Shown in pieces: positions 39,820 to 47,518 of a stretch of 64,000 nt of DNA. Every line of letters begins with the position of its first letter. The stretch's first letter is position 1. The notes below the pieces were generated by a model, which was not told the DNA's origin, made no database searches, and saw nothing but the letters and a program-made list of their open reading frames with translations. Both the position numbers and the translations under genes were made by a program. The stretch lies in NCBI GenBank assembly GCA_013289985.1, contig JABCYW010000002.1, positions 62,001 to 126,000 on the forward strand, written 5' to 3'. This DNA is from Betaproteobacteria bacterium (GTDB lineage Bacteria > Pseudomonadota > Gammaproteobacteria > Burkholderiales > Burkholderiaceae_C).

Positions 39820-41904
39820 ATGAGCACGATCCTTGCAGAATCATCCGTCGCGGACGCCCCGCGCACCGTCCAGGCCGCCTGCCCGCACGACTGCCCGGAC
39901 ACCTGCGCGATGCGCGTCACCGTCCAGGGCGACAAGGTCATCCGGCTGCAGGGCGACCCCGACCACCCGACCACCAACGGCGCGCTGTGCACCAAGGTGT
40001 CGCGCTACGCCGAGCGCACCGAGCACGCCGAGCGCGTGCTGCGGCCGCTCAAGCGCGTCGGGCCCAAGGGTCGCGGCGAGTTCGTGGAGGTGTCGTGGGA
40101 CGAGGCGCTGGACGCCATCGCCGCCCGCCTGGGCGAGATCGCGGCGCGCGCGCCCGAGGCCATCGTGCCCTACAGCTACGCCGGCACCATGGGCATGGTG
40201 CAGGGCGAGGGCATGGCCGCGCGCTTCTTCAACAGGCTCGGCGCGTCACGGCTCGACCGCACCATCTGCTCCAGCGCCGGCGGCGACGCGCTGGCCGCCA
40301 CCTACGGCGCCAAGGTGGGCATGCACGTGGAGCACTTCGCCGAGAGCAGGCTCATCATCATCTGGGGCAGCAACTCCATCGCGTCGAACCTGCACTTCTG
40401 GCCCATCGCGCTGGCCGCGAAGCGTGCCGGCGGCACCCTCGTGTGCATCGACCCGCGCCGCACCGAGACGGCCGAGAAGTGCCACCACCACCTGGCGCTG
40501 ACGCCCGGCAGCGACGGCGCGCTGGCGCTGGCGCTGATGCACGAGCTGATCGTCAATGACTGGCTCGATCACGACTACCTCGCGCGCCACGTCGACGGCT
40601 GGGCCGGCCTGCGCGAGCGTGCGCTGGCCTGGACGCCCGAGCGCGCCGGCGCGGAGTGCGGGCTGGCGCCCGGGCAGATCCGCGAGCTCGCCCGCCTCTA
40701 CGGCACGACGAAGCCGGCCGCGATCCGCCTGAACTACGGCATGCAGCGTGTGCGCGGCGGCGGCAACGCCACGCGGCTGATCGCGCTGCTGCCCTGCCTC
40801 ACCGGCGCCTGGCGCCATCGCGCGGGCGGCCTGCTGCTGTCGTCGGGCGGCTGGTTCGCGGCCTTCCGCAACCAGAAGCTGGGCCACCCGGAGCTGCTCG
40901 CCGGCCGCACGCCGCGCATCGTCAACATGAGCACGATCGGCGACGACCTGCTGCGCGAGACGGGCGAGACGATGCCCGACGGCCGCGCCTTCGGGCCCAG
41001 GATCGAGGCGCTGGTGGTCTACAACAGCAACCCGGTGGCGGTGGCGCCCGATTCCAGGCAGGTGGTGGCGGGCTTTTCCCGCGACGACCTGTTCACCGTC
41101 GTGCTGGAGCACTTCCTCACCGACACCGCCGACCACGCCGACTACGTGCTGCCCGCCACCACCCAGCTGGAGCACTGGGACGTGCACGCCAGCTACGGCC
41201 ACACGAGCCTGGTGATCAACGAGCCGGCCCTGACGCCGCGCGGCGAGTCTCGCTCCAACGCGGCCATCTTCCGGGCGCTGGCGCAACGCATGGGTTTCGA
41301 CGAGCCGTGTTTCTCCGACGACGACCTTTCGCTGGCGCGACAGGCCGTGGTCGACGCGGTGCCGTTCGAGCAACTGCGTTCGGTGGGCTGGTTCCAGCTG
41401 CCGCTCCCCGAGGCGCCGTTCGCCGACGGCGGCTTTCCCACGCCCAGTGGCCGCGTGCAGTGCGACGCGCCCGGCATCGGCCTGCCCGACTACCTGCCGC
41501 CCTACGAGAGCGTGCGCAGCGCGCCCGAGCTGGCGCGGCGCTTTCCGCTGGCGATGATCTCGCCGCCGGCGCGCAACTTCCTCAACTCCACCTTCGTCAA
41601 CGTCAAGAGCCTGCGCGCCATCGAGCAGGAGCCGGTGCTGGAAATCGAGGCCGCCGACGCCGCCTCGCGCGGCATCGCCGACGGCGACGAGGTGCGCGTG
41701 TTCAACGACCGCGGCGAGTACCGCTGCGTCGCGCGCGTGAGCGCGCGCGCGCGGGCCGGCGTCGTGCACGGCCTGGGCGTGTGGTGGCGCAAGTACGGCG
41801 TGGACGGCACCAACGTCAACGAACTCACGCACCAGCGCCTCACCGACCTGGGCCGCGCGCCGTCGTTCTACGACTGCCTGGTCGAGGTCGAGCGCGCCGC
41901 ATGA
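39820..41904 (+). CDS. Molybdopterin oxidoreductase family protein (formate dehydrogenase/DMSO reductase superfamily)
   Basis: 694-residue molybdenum enzyme. The N-terminal 4Fe-4S binding site is Cys21-x3-Cys25-x3-Cys29-x27-Cys57 (CPHDCPDTC and NGALCTK). Family segments include SYAGTMGMVQGEGM, the ICSSAGGDAL region, IIWGSNSIASN, CIDPRRTETA, YNSNPVAVAPD and a C-terminal molydopterin-dinucleotide-binding domain starting near RFPLAMISPPARNFLNS. No Tat signal is seen, so a cytoplasmic location is likely. No electron-transfer subunit is encoded nearby. Its substrate is unknown; the enzyme is widely annotated only at family level. The stop overlaps the next gene (ATGA). Confidence 0.88.
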   Translation: MSTILAESSVADAPRTVQAACPHDCPDTCAMRVTVQGDKVIRLQGDPDHPTTNGALCTKVSRYAERTEHAERVLRPLKRVGPKGRGEFVEVSWDEALDAIAARLGEIAARAPEAIVPYSYAGTMGMVQGEGMAARFFNRLGASRLDRTICSSAGGDALAATYGAKVGMHVEHFAESRLIIIWGSNSIASNLHFWPIALAAKRAGGTLVCIDPRRTETAEKCHHHLALTPGSDGALALALMHELIVNDWLDHDYLARHVDGWAGLRERALAWTPERAGAECGLAPGQIRELARLYGTTKPAAIRLNYGMQRVRGGGNATRLIALLPCLTGAWRHRAGGLLLSSGGWFAAFRNQKLGHPELLAGRTPRIVNMSTIGDDLLRETGETMPDGRAFGPRIEALVVYNSNPVAVAPDSRQVVAGFSRDDLFTVVLEHFLTDTADHADYVLPATTQLEHWDVHASYGHTSLVINEPALTPRGESRSNAAIFRALAQRMGFDEPCFSDDDLSLARQAVVDAVPFEQLRSVGWFQLPLPEAPFADGGFPTPSGRVQCDAPGIGLPDYLPPYESVRSAPELARRFPLAMISPPARNFLNSTFVNVKSLRAIEQEPVLEIEAADAASRGIADGDEVRVFNDRGEYRCVARVSARARAGVVHGLGVWWRKYGVDGTNVNELTHQRLTDLGRAPSFYDCLVEVERAA

Positions 41905-43076
41905 GGGTTTGGCCAAGGCGTCGCGCGGCACGCTGGGGCCTGGCCAGCGCGTTGAGCCTGGGCGGCCTCGTGCTGGCATTGCTGGCCACGCTGTGCATCA
42001 CGTCGGGCTGCTCGTCGATCGACTACCTGGGCCAATCGGCCACCGGCCACATCCGGCTGCTGGCCGCGGCGCGGCCGGTGAAGGACGCCATCGCCGACCC
42101 GGCCACGCCCGAGGCGCTGCGCAAGCGCCTGGAGCTGACGCAGCGCATGCGCGAGTTCGCGGTCACCGAGCTGCACGAGCCCGACAACGGCAGCTACCGT
42201 TCGTACGCCGACCTGAAACGCAGCGCCGCGGTGTGGAACGTGGTGGCGGCGCCGGAGTTGTCGCTCACGCTCGCCACCTGGTGCTTCCCCATCGTGGGTT
42301 GCGTCGGCTACCGCGGCTATTACGACCTGGCCGGCGCGAACGCCGCGGCCGAGCCGCTGAGGGCCGCGGGGCTGGAGGTGGACGTCTACGAGGTGCCGGC
42401 CTATTCCACGCTGGGCTGGATGAACTGGATCGGCGGCGACCCGCTGCTCAACACCTTCGTGCAATGGCCCGAGGGCGAGCTGTCGCGCCTGATCTTCCAC
42501 GAGCTGGCGCACCAGGTGGCCTACGCGCCGGGCGACACCACGTTCAACGAATCCTTCGCCACCGCCGTCGAACACATCGGCAGCCAGCGCTGGCTGCAGG
42601 CCAACGCCGACGCCGAGGTGCGCGAGAAGCAGGCCCTCACCGAGATGCGGCGCCAGGACTTCCACGTGCTCGTGCGCGCCTGGCGCGCGAAGCTGGACAC
42701 CATGTACCGCAGCGGCCTGCCCGACGACGAGAAGCGCCTGCGCAAGGCGGAGCTGTATGCCGGCATGCGCGCCGACTACGAGGCGATGAAGCGCGACAAG
42801 TGGGGCGGCTACAAGGGCTACGACCACTGGTTCGCCACCGTCAACAACGCGGCGCTGGGCGTGCAGTCGGCCTATGACGACCAGGTGGGCGCGTTCGAGC
42901 GCCTGTTCGTCGCCGAGGGCAGCGACTTCGACCGCTTCTACGCCGAGGTCAAGCGCATGGCGGGGCTGCCCAAGCCGGAGCGCGACGCGGCGATGGCGAA
43001 GTACCGCGAGGCGCCGCAACAGGCACCTGTGGTGGCGCCTGCAACACCGGCATCGGGCGCGACCGTTTCTGGCTGA
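41901..43076 (+). CDS. Putative lipoprotein zinc aminopeptidase (COG4324 type)
   Basis: 391-residue predicted lipoprotein. A basic N-terminus and hydrophobic stretch end in ITSGC (Cys37). The catalytic zinc motif HELAHQ is at residues 200-205, with a downstream FNESFATAVEHIG segment (about 215-227) that would supply the third ligand Glu. Other conserved parts are FPIVGCVGYRGYYDL and TLGWMNWIGGDPLLN. The family is annotated as putative aminopeptidase but is biochemically little known. ATG 41901 overlaps the molybdoenzyme stop by four bases, indicating translational coupling between unrelated activities. Confidence 0.85.
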   Translation: MRVWPRRRAARWGLASALSLGGLVLALLATLCITSGCSSIDYLGQSATGHIRLLAAARPVKDAIADPATPEALRKRLELTQRMREFAVTELHEPDNGSYRSYADLKRSAAVWNVVAAPELSLTLATWCFPIVGCVGYRGYYDLAGANAAAEPLRAAGLEVDVYEVPAYSTLGWMNWIGGDPLLNTFVQWPEGELSRLIFHELAHQVAYAPGDTTFNESFATAVEHIGSQRWLQANADAEVREKQALTEMRRQDFHVLVRAWRAKLDTMYRSGLPDDEKRLRKAELYAGMRADYEAMKRDKWGGYKGYDHWFATVNNAALGVQSAYDDQVGAFERLFVAEGSDFDRFYAEVKRMAGLPKPERDAAMAKYREAPQQAPVVAPATPASGATVSG

Positions 43077-43102
43077 GAATCCTCGGAAGAGGAGACAAGC
43101 CA

Positions 43103-43444
43103 ATGGCCGACCTGAACCTGCATCGAGACCACACCCTGGGCCTGGCCCGCGCGCGCAAGGTGGCGCTCAAATGGGCGGAGCACGTCGAGGAGAAGCTCGC
43201 CATGGAGTGCACGATCATCGAGGGCGACGACGAGGACGTGCTCGAGTTCAAGCGTTCGGGCGTCGACGGCCGCATGGTCGTGGCGGCCACCCATTTCGAT
43301 CTCGAGGCGACGCTGGGCTTCCTGTTCAAGCCCTTCCTGGCCACGATCGAGGCCGAGGTCGGCAAGCAGCTCGACGAGGCCCTGGCGAAGGAATCGACCA
43401 AGGCGGCGAAGCCCGCCGCCAAGGCCGCGGCGAAGAAGAAGTGA
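43103..43444 (+). CDS. Polyhydroxyalkanoic acid system family protein
   Basis: 113-residue protein resembling the PHA granule-region protein family (PHA_gran_rgn). It has DLNLHRDHTLGLARARKVALKWAE at the N-terminus, FKRSGVDGRMVVAATHFDLEATLGFLFKPF in the middle and a Lys/Ala-rich tail (KAAKPAAKAAAKKK) like phasins and histone-like DNA- or granule-binding proteins. A ribosome-binding GGAAGAGGAG lies upstream of ATG 43103. Together with the neighbouring acyl-CoA-binding protein and WS/DGAT it suggests a carbon-storage locus. Confidence 0.8.
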   Translation: MADLNLHRDHTLGLARARKVALKWAEHVEEKLAMECTIIEGDDEDVLEFKRSGVDGRMVVAATHFDLEATLGFLFKPFLATIEAEVGKQLDEALAKESTKAAKPAAKAAAKKK

Positions 43445-43445
43445 A

Positions 43446-43700
43446 TTACTTCAGGTCTTCGATCAGGTCGATGTAGGCCTGCTTGGCCTCGTCGGCCGTC
43501 TGGCCCTTCAGCTCGTTCCAGGCATCCCACTTCGCGCGGCCCACCATGTCGCCGAAACCCGGGCGCTTGCCGTCGGCGTCGCCCGAGCTGCCCTGCTTGT
43601 ACAGCGCGTACAGCTTCAGCAGCGTGGCGTTGTCCGGACGCTCCGGCAGGTTCTTGCTGTCGGCGACCGCTTGTTCGAATTGTTCGTTCAAAGTGCTCAT
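43446..43700 (-). CDS. Acyl-CoA-binding protein
   Basis: 84-residue four-helix ACBP, a soluble cytosolic carrier of long-chain acyl-CoA. The signature LLKLYALYKQGSSGDADGKRPG (about residues 27-48) and KWDAWNELKGQTADEAKQAYI (about 57-77) are diagnostic. It is convergent with the PHA-system gene (one base apart) and divergent from the WS/DGAT gene. ACBPs are sporadic in bacteria; supply of acyl-CoA to the adjacent acyltransferase is a sensible inference. Confidence 0.93.
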   Translation of the reverse strand: MSTLNEQFEQAVADSKNLPERPDNATLLKLYALYKQGSSGDADGKRPGFGDMVGRAKWDAWNELKGQTADEAKQAYIDLIEDLK

Positions 43701-43822
43701 GGCTCGTATTCCGCTGTGGGTGAAAGTCAGGCTTGACGGGGCGGATGTTAAACACCAACCTCGCAGGCCGTACCAAAAGAGTGCCGAGACGTCACTCTAG
43801 TCCGAAATCACGGGGAGATTGC

Positions 43823-45253
43823 TTGAGCGCAAACGTCGAACGCATGTCCCGGGTGGATACCGCCTGGCTGCGCATGGATACCGAGGCCAACCTGATGATG
43901 ATCGTCGGGGTCTGGCTGATCGAGCCCCAGCTGGCCCTGGCCGACCTGCGCGAACGCGTGGAGACGGCGCTGCTGAAGTACCACCGCTTCCGCCAGAAGG
44001 TGGTGGAGGACGCGATCGGCGCGCAGTGGGTAGCCGACGACCACTTCGACATCGCCGCCCATGTGGTGCCCGAGCGGCTGGAGCTCGCGCACGGGCAGTC
44101 GCCCATGGACGCGCTCAAGGCCACCGTGGGCGAGCTCACCACGCAGCCGCTGAACCCGAGCCGGCCGCTGTGGCAGTTCCACCTGTTCGAGGATTTCGAG
44201 ACGGGCCGCTCCGCGCTCGTGGCGCGCATCCACCACTGCATCGCCGACGGCATCGCGCTGATCTCGGTGATGCTGTCCATCACCGACGGCGGCAAGTCGC
44301 CGCCGGTGCGCAAGAAGGCCGAGGCCGAGGAAGACGGCGAGAACGACTGGATCGCCGACTACCTGCTCAAGCCCGCGTCCGACCTGGCGGTCAAGGCCAT
44401 CGGCGTCTACGGCGCGGGCATGGGCAAGGGTATCGAGATGATGGCCGACCCCGGCGCGCCGCTGGCGGGCAGCATGGAGATGGCGCGCATCGGCGCCCAG
44501 GTGGTCAGCGACCTGGCCGCCATGGCCCTGATGCCCGACGACTCGCCCACCAGCCTCAAGGGCAAGGCGACGCCGGGCAAGCGCGTGGCGTGGGGCGAGC
44601 CGTTGCCGTTGCCCGAGGTCAAGGCCGTCGGCCAGGCGCTCGGCGGCTCGATCAACGACGTGCTGCTGGCCAGCGTGGCCGGCGCCATCGGCAGCTACCT
44701 GCGCGACAAGGGCGAGGATCCGGCCGGCAAGGAGATCCGCGCGATGGTGCCGGTGAACCTGCGCCCGCTGGAGAAGGCCTGGCAGCTGGGCAACCGCTTC
44801 GGCCTGGTGCCGCTGGTGCTGCCCATCGGCATCGCCAACCCGATTGACCGGCTCGCGGCCGTGCGCGCGCGCATGAACGAGTTGAAGGGCGGCTACCAGC
44901 CGCTGCTGGCCTTCGCGCTGCTGTCGGTGGCGGGCGTGCTGATCAAGCCGGTGCAGCACGCGCTGCTGAACCTGTTCGCGAAGAAGGCCACGGCCGTGAT
45001 GACCAACGTGCCGGGGCCGGCCGTGCCGCTCAAGATCTGCGGCCGCACCCTGAAGCAGGTGATGTTCTGGGTGCCGGCATCGGGCGACATCGGCATGGGC
45101 GTGAGCATCCTCAGCTACGGCGGCGGCGTGCAGTTCGGCTTGATCACCGATGCGCAGATGTGCCCGGATCCGGACGAGATCGTCAAGCGCTTCGGGCCGG
45201 AGTTCGACAAGCTGCTGTACCTGGCGATGATGCTGCCCTGGGAGCGCGGCTGA
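43823..45253 (+). CDS. Wax ester synthase/diacylglycerol acyltransferase (WS/DGAT)
   Basis: 476-residue acyltransferase that makes wax esters and/or triacylglycerol from acyl-CoA, normally at the inner membrane. The catalytic motif HHCIADG (HHxxxDG) is at residues 137-143. PLWQFHLFEDF lies before it and the C-terminal part has NDVLLASVAGAIGSYL, PVNLRP and TNVPGPAVPLKICG, all typical. TTG 43823 with GGGGAG upstream gives an N-terminus like homologues (MSRVDTAWLRMD shortly after); ATG 43844 is an alternative. Production of neutral lipid beside PHA is unusual but known in hydrocarbon-using Burkholderiales. Confidence 0.92.
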   Translation: MSANVERMSRVDTAWLRMDTEANLMMIVGVWLIEPQLALADLRERVETALLKYHRFRQKVVEDAIGAQWVADDHFDIAAHVVPERLELAHGQSPMDALKATVGELTTQPLNPSRPLWQFHLFEDFETGRSALVARIHHCIADGIALISVMLSITDGGKSPPVRKKAEAEEDGENDWIADYLLKPASDLAVKAIGVYGAGMGKGIEMMADPGAPLAGSMEMARIGAQVVSDLAAMALMPDDSPTSLKGKATPGKRVAWGEPLPLPEVKAVGQALGGSINDVLLASVAGAIGSYLRDKGEDPAGKEIRAMVPVNLRPLEKAWQLGNRFGLVPLVLPIGIANPIDRLAAVRARMNELKGGYQPLLAFALLSVAGVLIKPVQHALLNLFAKKATAVMTNVPGPAVPLKICGRTLKQVMFWVPASGDIGMGVSILSYGGGVQFGLITDAQMCPDPDEIVKRFGPEFDKLLYLAMMLPWERG

Positions 45254-45315
45254 GCCTGCCCGCTGCGCAGGTTCGGGGCGCCGGGCACCAAGCGGCCGCA
45301 GCGCGAGCAGATGGA

Positions 45316-45948
45316 TCAGTGCGACGCGTCCGTGCCTACCGAGTCGCCGCTGCTTACGCGCGCGGTGATGTATTCGGCCGGGATGAAGCCGAGGAAGCGG
45401 CTGTCCTGGGCATGCTCGCGGTTGTCACCCATCAGGAAGTACTGACCATCGGGCATCTTGCAGGTGAACGTGCCGGGGGCGGTCGTGCACGCCGGATTCC
45501 TTGCGAGCTCGGGAAATGTTGGCGTGAACGTCGATGCGGGTTCGAGCATTACCCGATGCCGCGCACCGGGAAACTCTTCGACGTAGACCTGTGCATTCGT
45601 CCACGGCGCCGGTGGCGCGTCATTCATCCGACTGCGTGGCACGAGCGCACCGTTGAGACTCAATTGGCGATGCGCGTCGTAGGCGATGGTGTCGCCCGGC
45701 ACGGCCACCACGCGGTAGATGCGGAACTCGGCGCCGGCTGGCACCATGAAGACGACGACGTCGCCGCGCGCAGGAACCGCGAAGGCGTAGGCGAACAGGT
45801 TGGCCGTGATCTGCTGCTTGACATGGATTGTGGGCTCCATCGAGCCCGAGACCATGTCGAACGTCTTCTGCGCAAATGCCGGCGCGCAGGGCAGCGTCGC
45901 GAGGGCGGATGCGGCGATGGCAGTCGCCAGTGACGTCGCCACGCTCAC
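45316..45948 (-). CDS. S26 signal-peptidase-I-like protein lacking the usual catalytic lysine
   Basis: 210-residue LepB-like protein. Box B SGSMEPTI contains the candidate nucleophile Ser36; box C RGDVVVF (about 61-67) and box E GDNREHAQDSRFLG (about 176-189) are well kept. In box D the LepB lysine (IKRAVGLPGD type) is replaced by Tyr78 in IYRVVAVPGD, so the Ser/Lys dyad is incomplete. Instead of membrane anchors the N-terminus resembles a cleavable Sec signal peptide (ends APAFA-Q, about residue 26), predicting a periplasmic protein. GTG 45948 immediately follows the TPR gene stop. A normal lepB is expected elsewhere; function here is unknown. Confidence 0.8.
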   Translation of the reverse strand: MSVATSLATAIAASALATLPCAPAFAQKTFDMVSGSMEPTIHVKQQITANLFAYAFAVPARGDVVVFMVPAGAEFRIYRVVAVPGDTIAYDAHRQLSLNGALVPRSRMNDAPPAPWTNAQVYVEEFPGARHRVMLEPASTFTPTFPELARNPACTTAPGTFTCKMPDGQYFLMGDNREHAQDSRFLGFIPAEYITARVSSGDSVGTDASH

Positions 45949-46725
45949 TCACTCGTCCTCGAGCTCGGCCTTCGCCATCTCCACGTCCAGCCGCTCCATC
46001 GCGTCGAGCGGCTTGCATTCGGCGGCCTCGGCGTAGAGCTTCTCGGCCTCCTTCATGCGCTTGTCGCCCTCGAGCATCACCAGCCCGTTGGCGTACTCCA
46101 CGCGGGCGATCGCCGAGTCGGGGTTCAGCGCCAGCGCTTCCTTGAACATCTTCAGGCCGGTGGCGGTGTCGGCGCCCTGGGTCTTGCCCAGCAGCCGGCC
46201 CACCTTGTCGATCACCTCGGCGTGGAAGGCGCCCAGCGCGATGTGGGCGTCGGCGTGCTTGGGCGCCAGCGCGATGGTGGTCTCCAGCGCGTTCTTCACC
46301 TTCGCGCCCAGGCCCTGCGTGAGCGCCTTGGCCACGCTGATGCCCTGGCTGTAGCGGCCCAGCGCGTAGGCCTGCCAGTAGTGCGCGTTGGCCAGCTTGG
46401 GGTTGGCCGTGGCCTGCGCCTCGGCGCGTTCGGCCACCTCCAGGAACATCGCGAGCTTGGTCTTCTCGCTGGATTCCAGGTAGTTGGCGTAGATGGACTG
46501 CGCCTTGTTGGCCACGACGATGCCCGCGTCGCCCGCCTTGAGGCCGGCGTCGTACGCCTTCTGGAACTGGCCCGCGTGATACAGCGCCCAGGCGGCCTGC
46601 ACGGCCTCGTCCTTGGGGAAGGGCTCGGCGTCGCCCTTGTGCAGGCGGGCCCAGTGCTTCTTCAGCGCGGCCGCGTCATAGGTGTAGTCGGCGGCGTCAT
46701 AGGGGAAGGCGGTCCATTTGGCCAT
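45949..46725 (-). CDS. TPR-repeat protein, uncharacterised
   Basis: 258-residue cytoplasmic alpha-helical protein with tetratricopeptide-like repeats, e.g. AAWALYHAGQFQKAYDAGLKAGD (about 45-67), the ANPKLANAHYWQAYALGRYS unit (about 105-124), LAPKHADAHIALGAFHAE (about 152-169) and LNPDSAIARVEYANGL (about 198-213). No signal peptide or enzyme motif. Its stop abuts the start of the S26-like gene, suggesting translational coupling, and it follows the TetR gene by 25 bases on the same strand. TPR proteins mediate protein contacts; the partner is unknown. Confidence 0.82.
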   Translation of the reverse strand: MAKWTAFPYDAADYTYDAAALKKHWARLHKGDAEPFPKDEAVQAAWALYHAGQFQKAYDAGLKAGDAGIVVANKAQSIYANYLESSEKTKLAMFLEVAERAEAQATANPKLANAHYWQAYALGRYSQGISVAKALTQGLGAKVKNALETTIALAPKHADAHIALGAFHAEVIDKVGRLLGKTQGADTATGLKMFKEALALNPDSAIARVEYANGLVMLEGDKRMKEAEKLYAEAAECKPLDAMERLDVEMAKAELEDE

Positions 46726-46750
46726 GGCGTTGTCTCGTGGTTTGAAGTTG

Positions 46751-47404
46751 TCAGGACTTGTAGGCGCCAGCCAGCTGCTGCAGGTGTTCGCGGGCGGCCG
46801 GTTCCAGGTAGGGCGTCAGCAGGCTCAGCACGTGCCAGGCGCCGCGGGCCAGCGTGGCGCCGGCCTGCTCGGGCTCGAGCGCCTTGCGCGGCTCGCGCAC
46901 GTACTCGTAGCTGAGCCAGTAGGTGAGGACGACCACCATCGAGGTGGCCACCGACGGCAGTTCGCGCCGGGCCAGCCGCACCTCGGAGCTGCGGTTCATG
47001 CCATCGAGCACGGCCTCCACCGCGCGCGACTTGTTCTTCAGCACGAACTGGAAGTGCGTCTCCAGGCGCCGGTTCTTCGACAGCAGGTCGTTCAGGTCGC
47101 GATACAGGAAGCGGTACTGCCACACCAGCTCGAACATCATGTGGAAGAACAGCCACGCGTCCTCCACGTTGGCCACGTTGTCGGCGGCCTGCAGCAGCTC
47201 GTTGAGCGCCTTCTCGTAGCGATCGAACAGCGCGTTGATCAGCTCGTCCTTGGCCGGGTAGTGGTAGTACAGGTTGCCCGGGCTGATGTGCAGTTCGGCC
47301 GAGATCAGCGTGGTCGACACGTTCGGCTCGCCGAAGCGGTTGAACAGGTCCAGCGTGACTTCGAGGATGCGTTCGGCAGTGCGGCGAGGTTTCTTGGCTT
47401 CCAT
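46751..47404 (-). CDS. TetR/AcrR-family transcriptional regulator
   Basis: 217-residue regulator. The N-terminal helix-turn-helix (about 8-55) contains ILEVTLDLFNRFGEPNVSTTLISAELHISPGNLYYHYPAKDEL, the typical TetR pattern. The C-terminal ligand domain (about 80-200) resembles the TetR_C_33 type (YRFLYRDLNDLLSKNRRL) often linked to lipid or PHA-related genes. It is divergent from the ABC exporter pair across 114 bases and heads the TPR/S26 transcript; either could be its target. Confidence 0.9.
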   Translation of the reverse strand: MEAKKPRRTAERILEVTLDLFNRFGEPNVSTTLISAELHISPGNLYYHYPAKDELINALFDRYEKALNELLQAADNVANVEDAWLFFHMMFELVWQYRFLYRDLNDLLSKNRRLETHFQFVLKNKSRAVEAVLDGMNRSSEVRLARRELPSVATSMVVVLTYWLSYEYVREPRKALEPEQAGATLARGAWHVLSLLTPYLEPAAREHLQQLAGAYKS

Positions 47405-47503
47405 CGGGTCTTGTTCTTCTGCGGATCGCGCAATCTAGCACCCCGGCGCGCCGATGCACAGATTCGCATGCCCCTGTTCTAGAGGCACTTCTCGACAAGT
47501 TCC

Positions 47504-47509
47504 TACAAT
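47504..47509 (+). promoter_or_regulatory. Candidate -10 box of the ABC exporter/bolA/murA/his transcript
   Basis: TACAAT ends nine bases before the ATG of the ABC ATPase gene, so transcription would start at or within three bases of the start codon, giving a leaderless or nearly leaderless message. The -35 region has no strong hexamer. Confidence 0.35.
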
Positions 47510-47518
47510 CCCCGCCCT

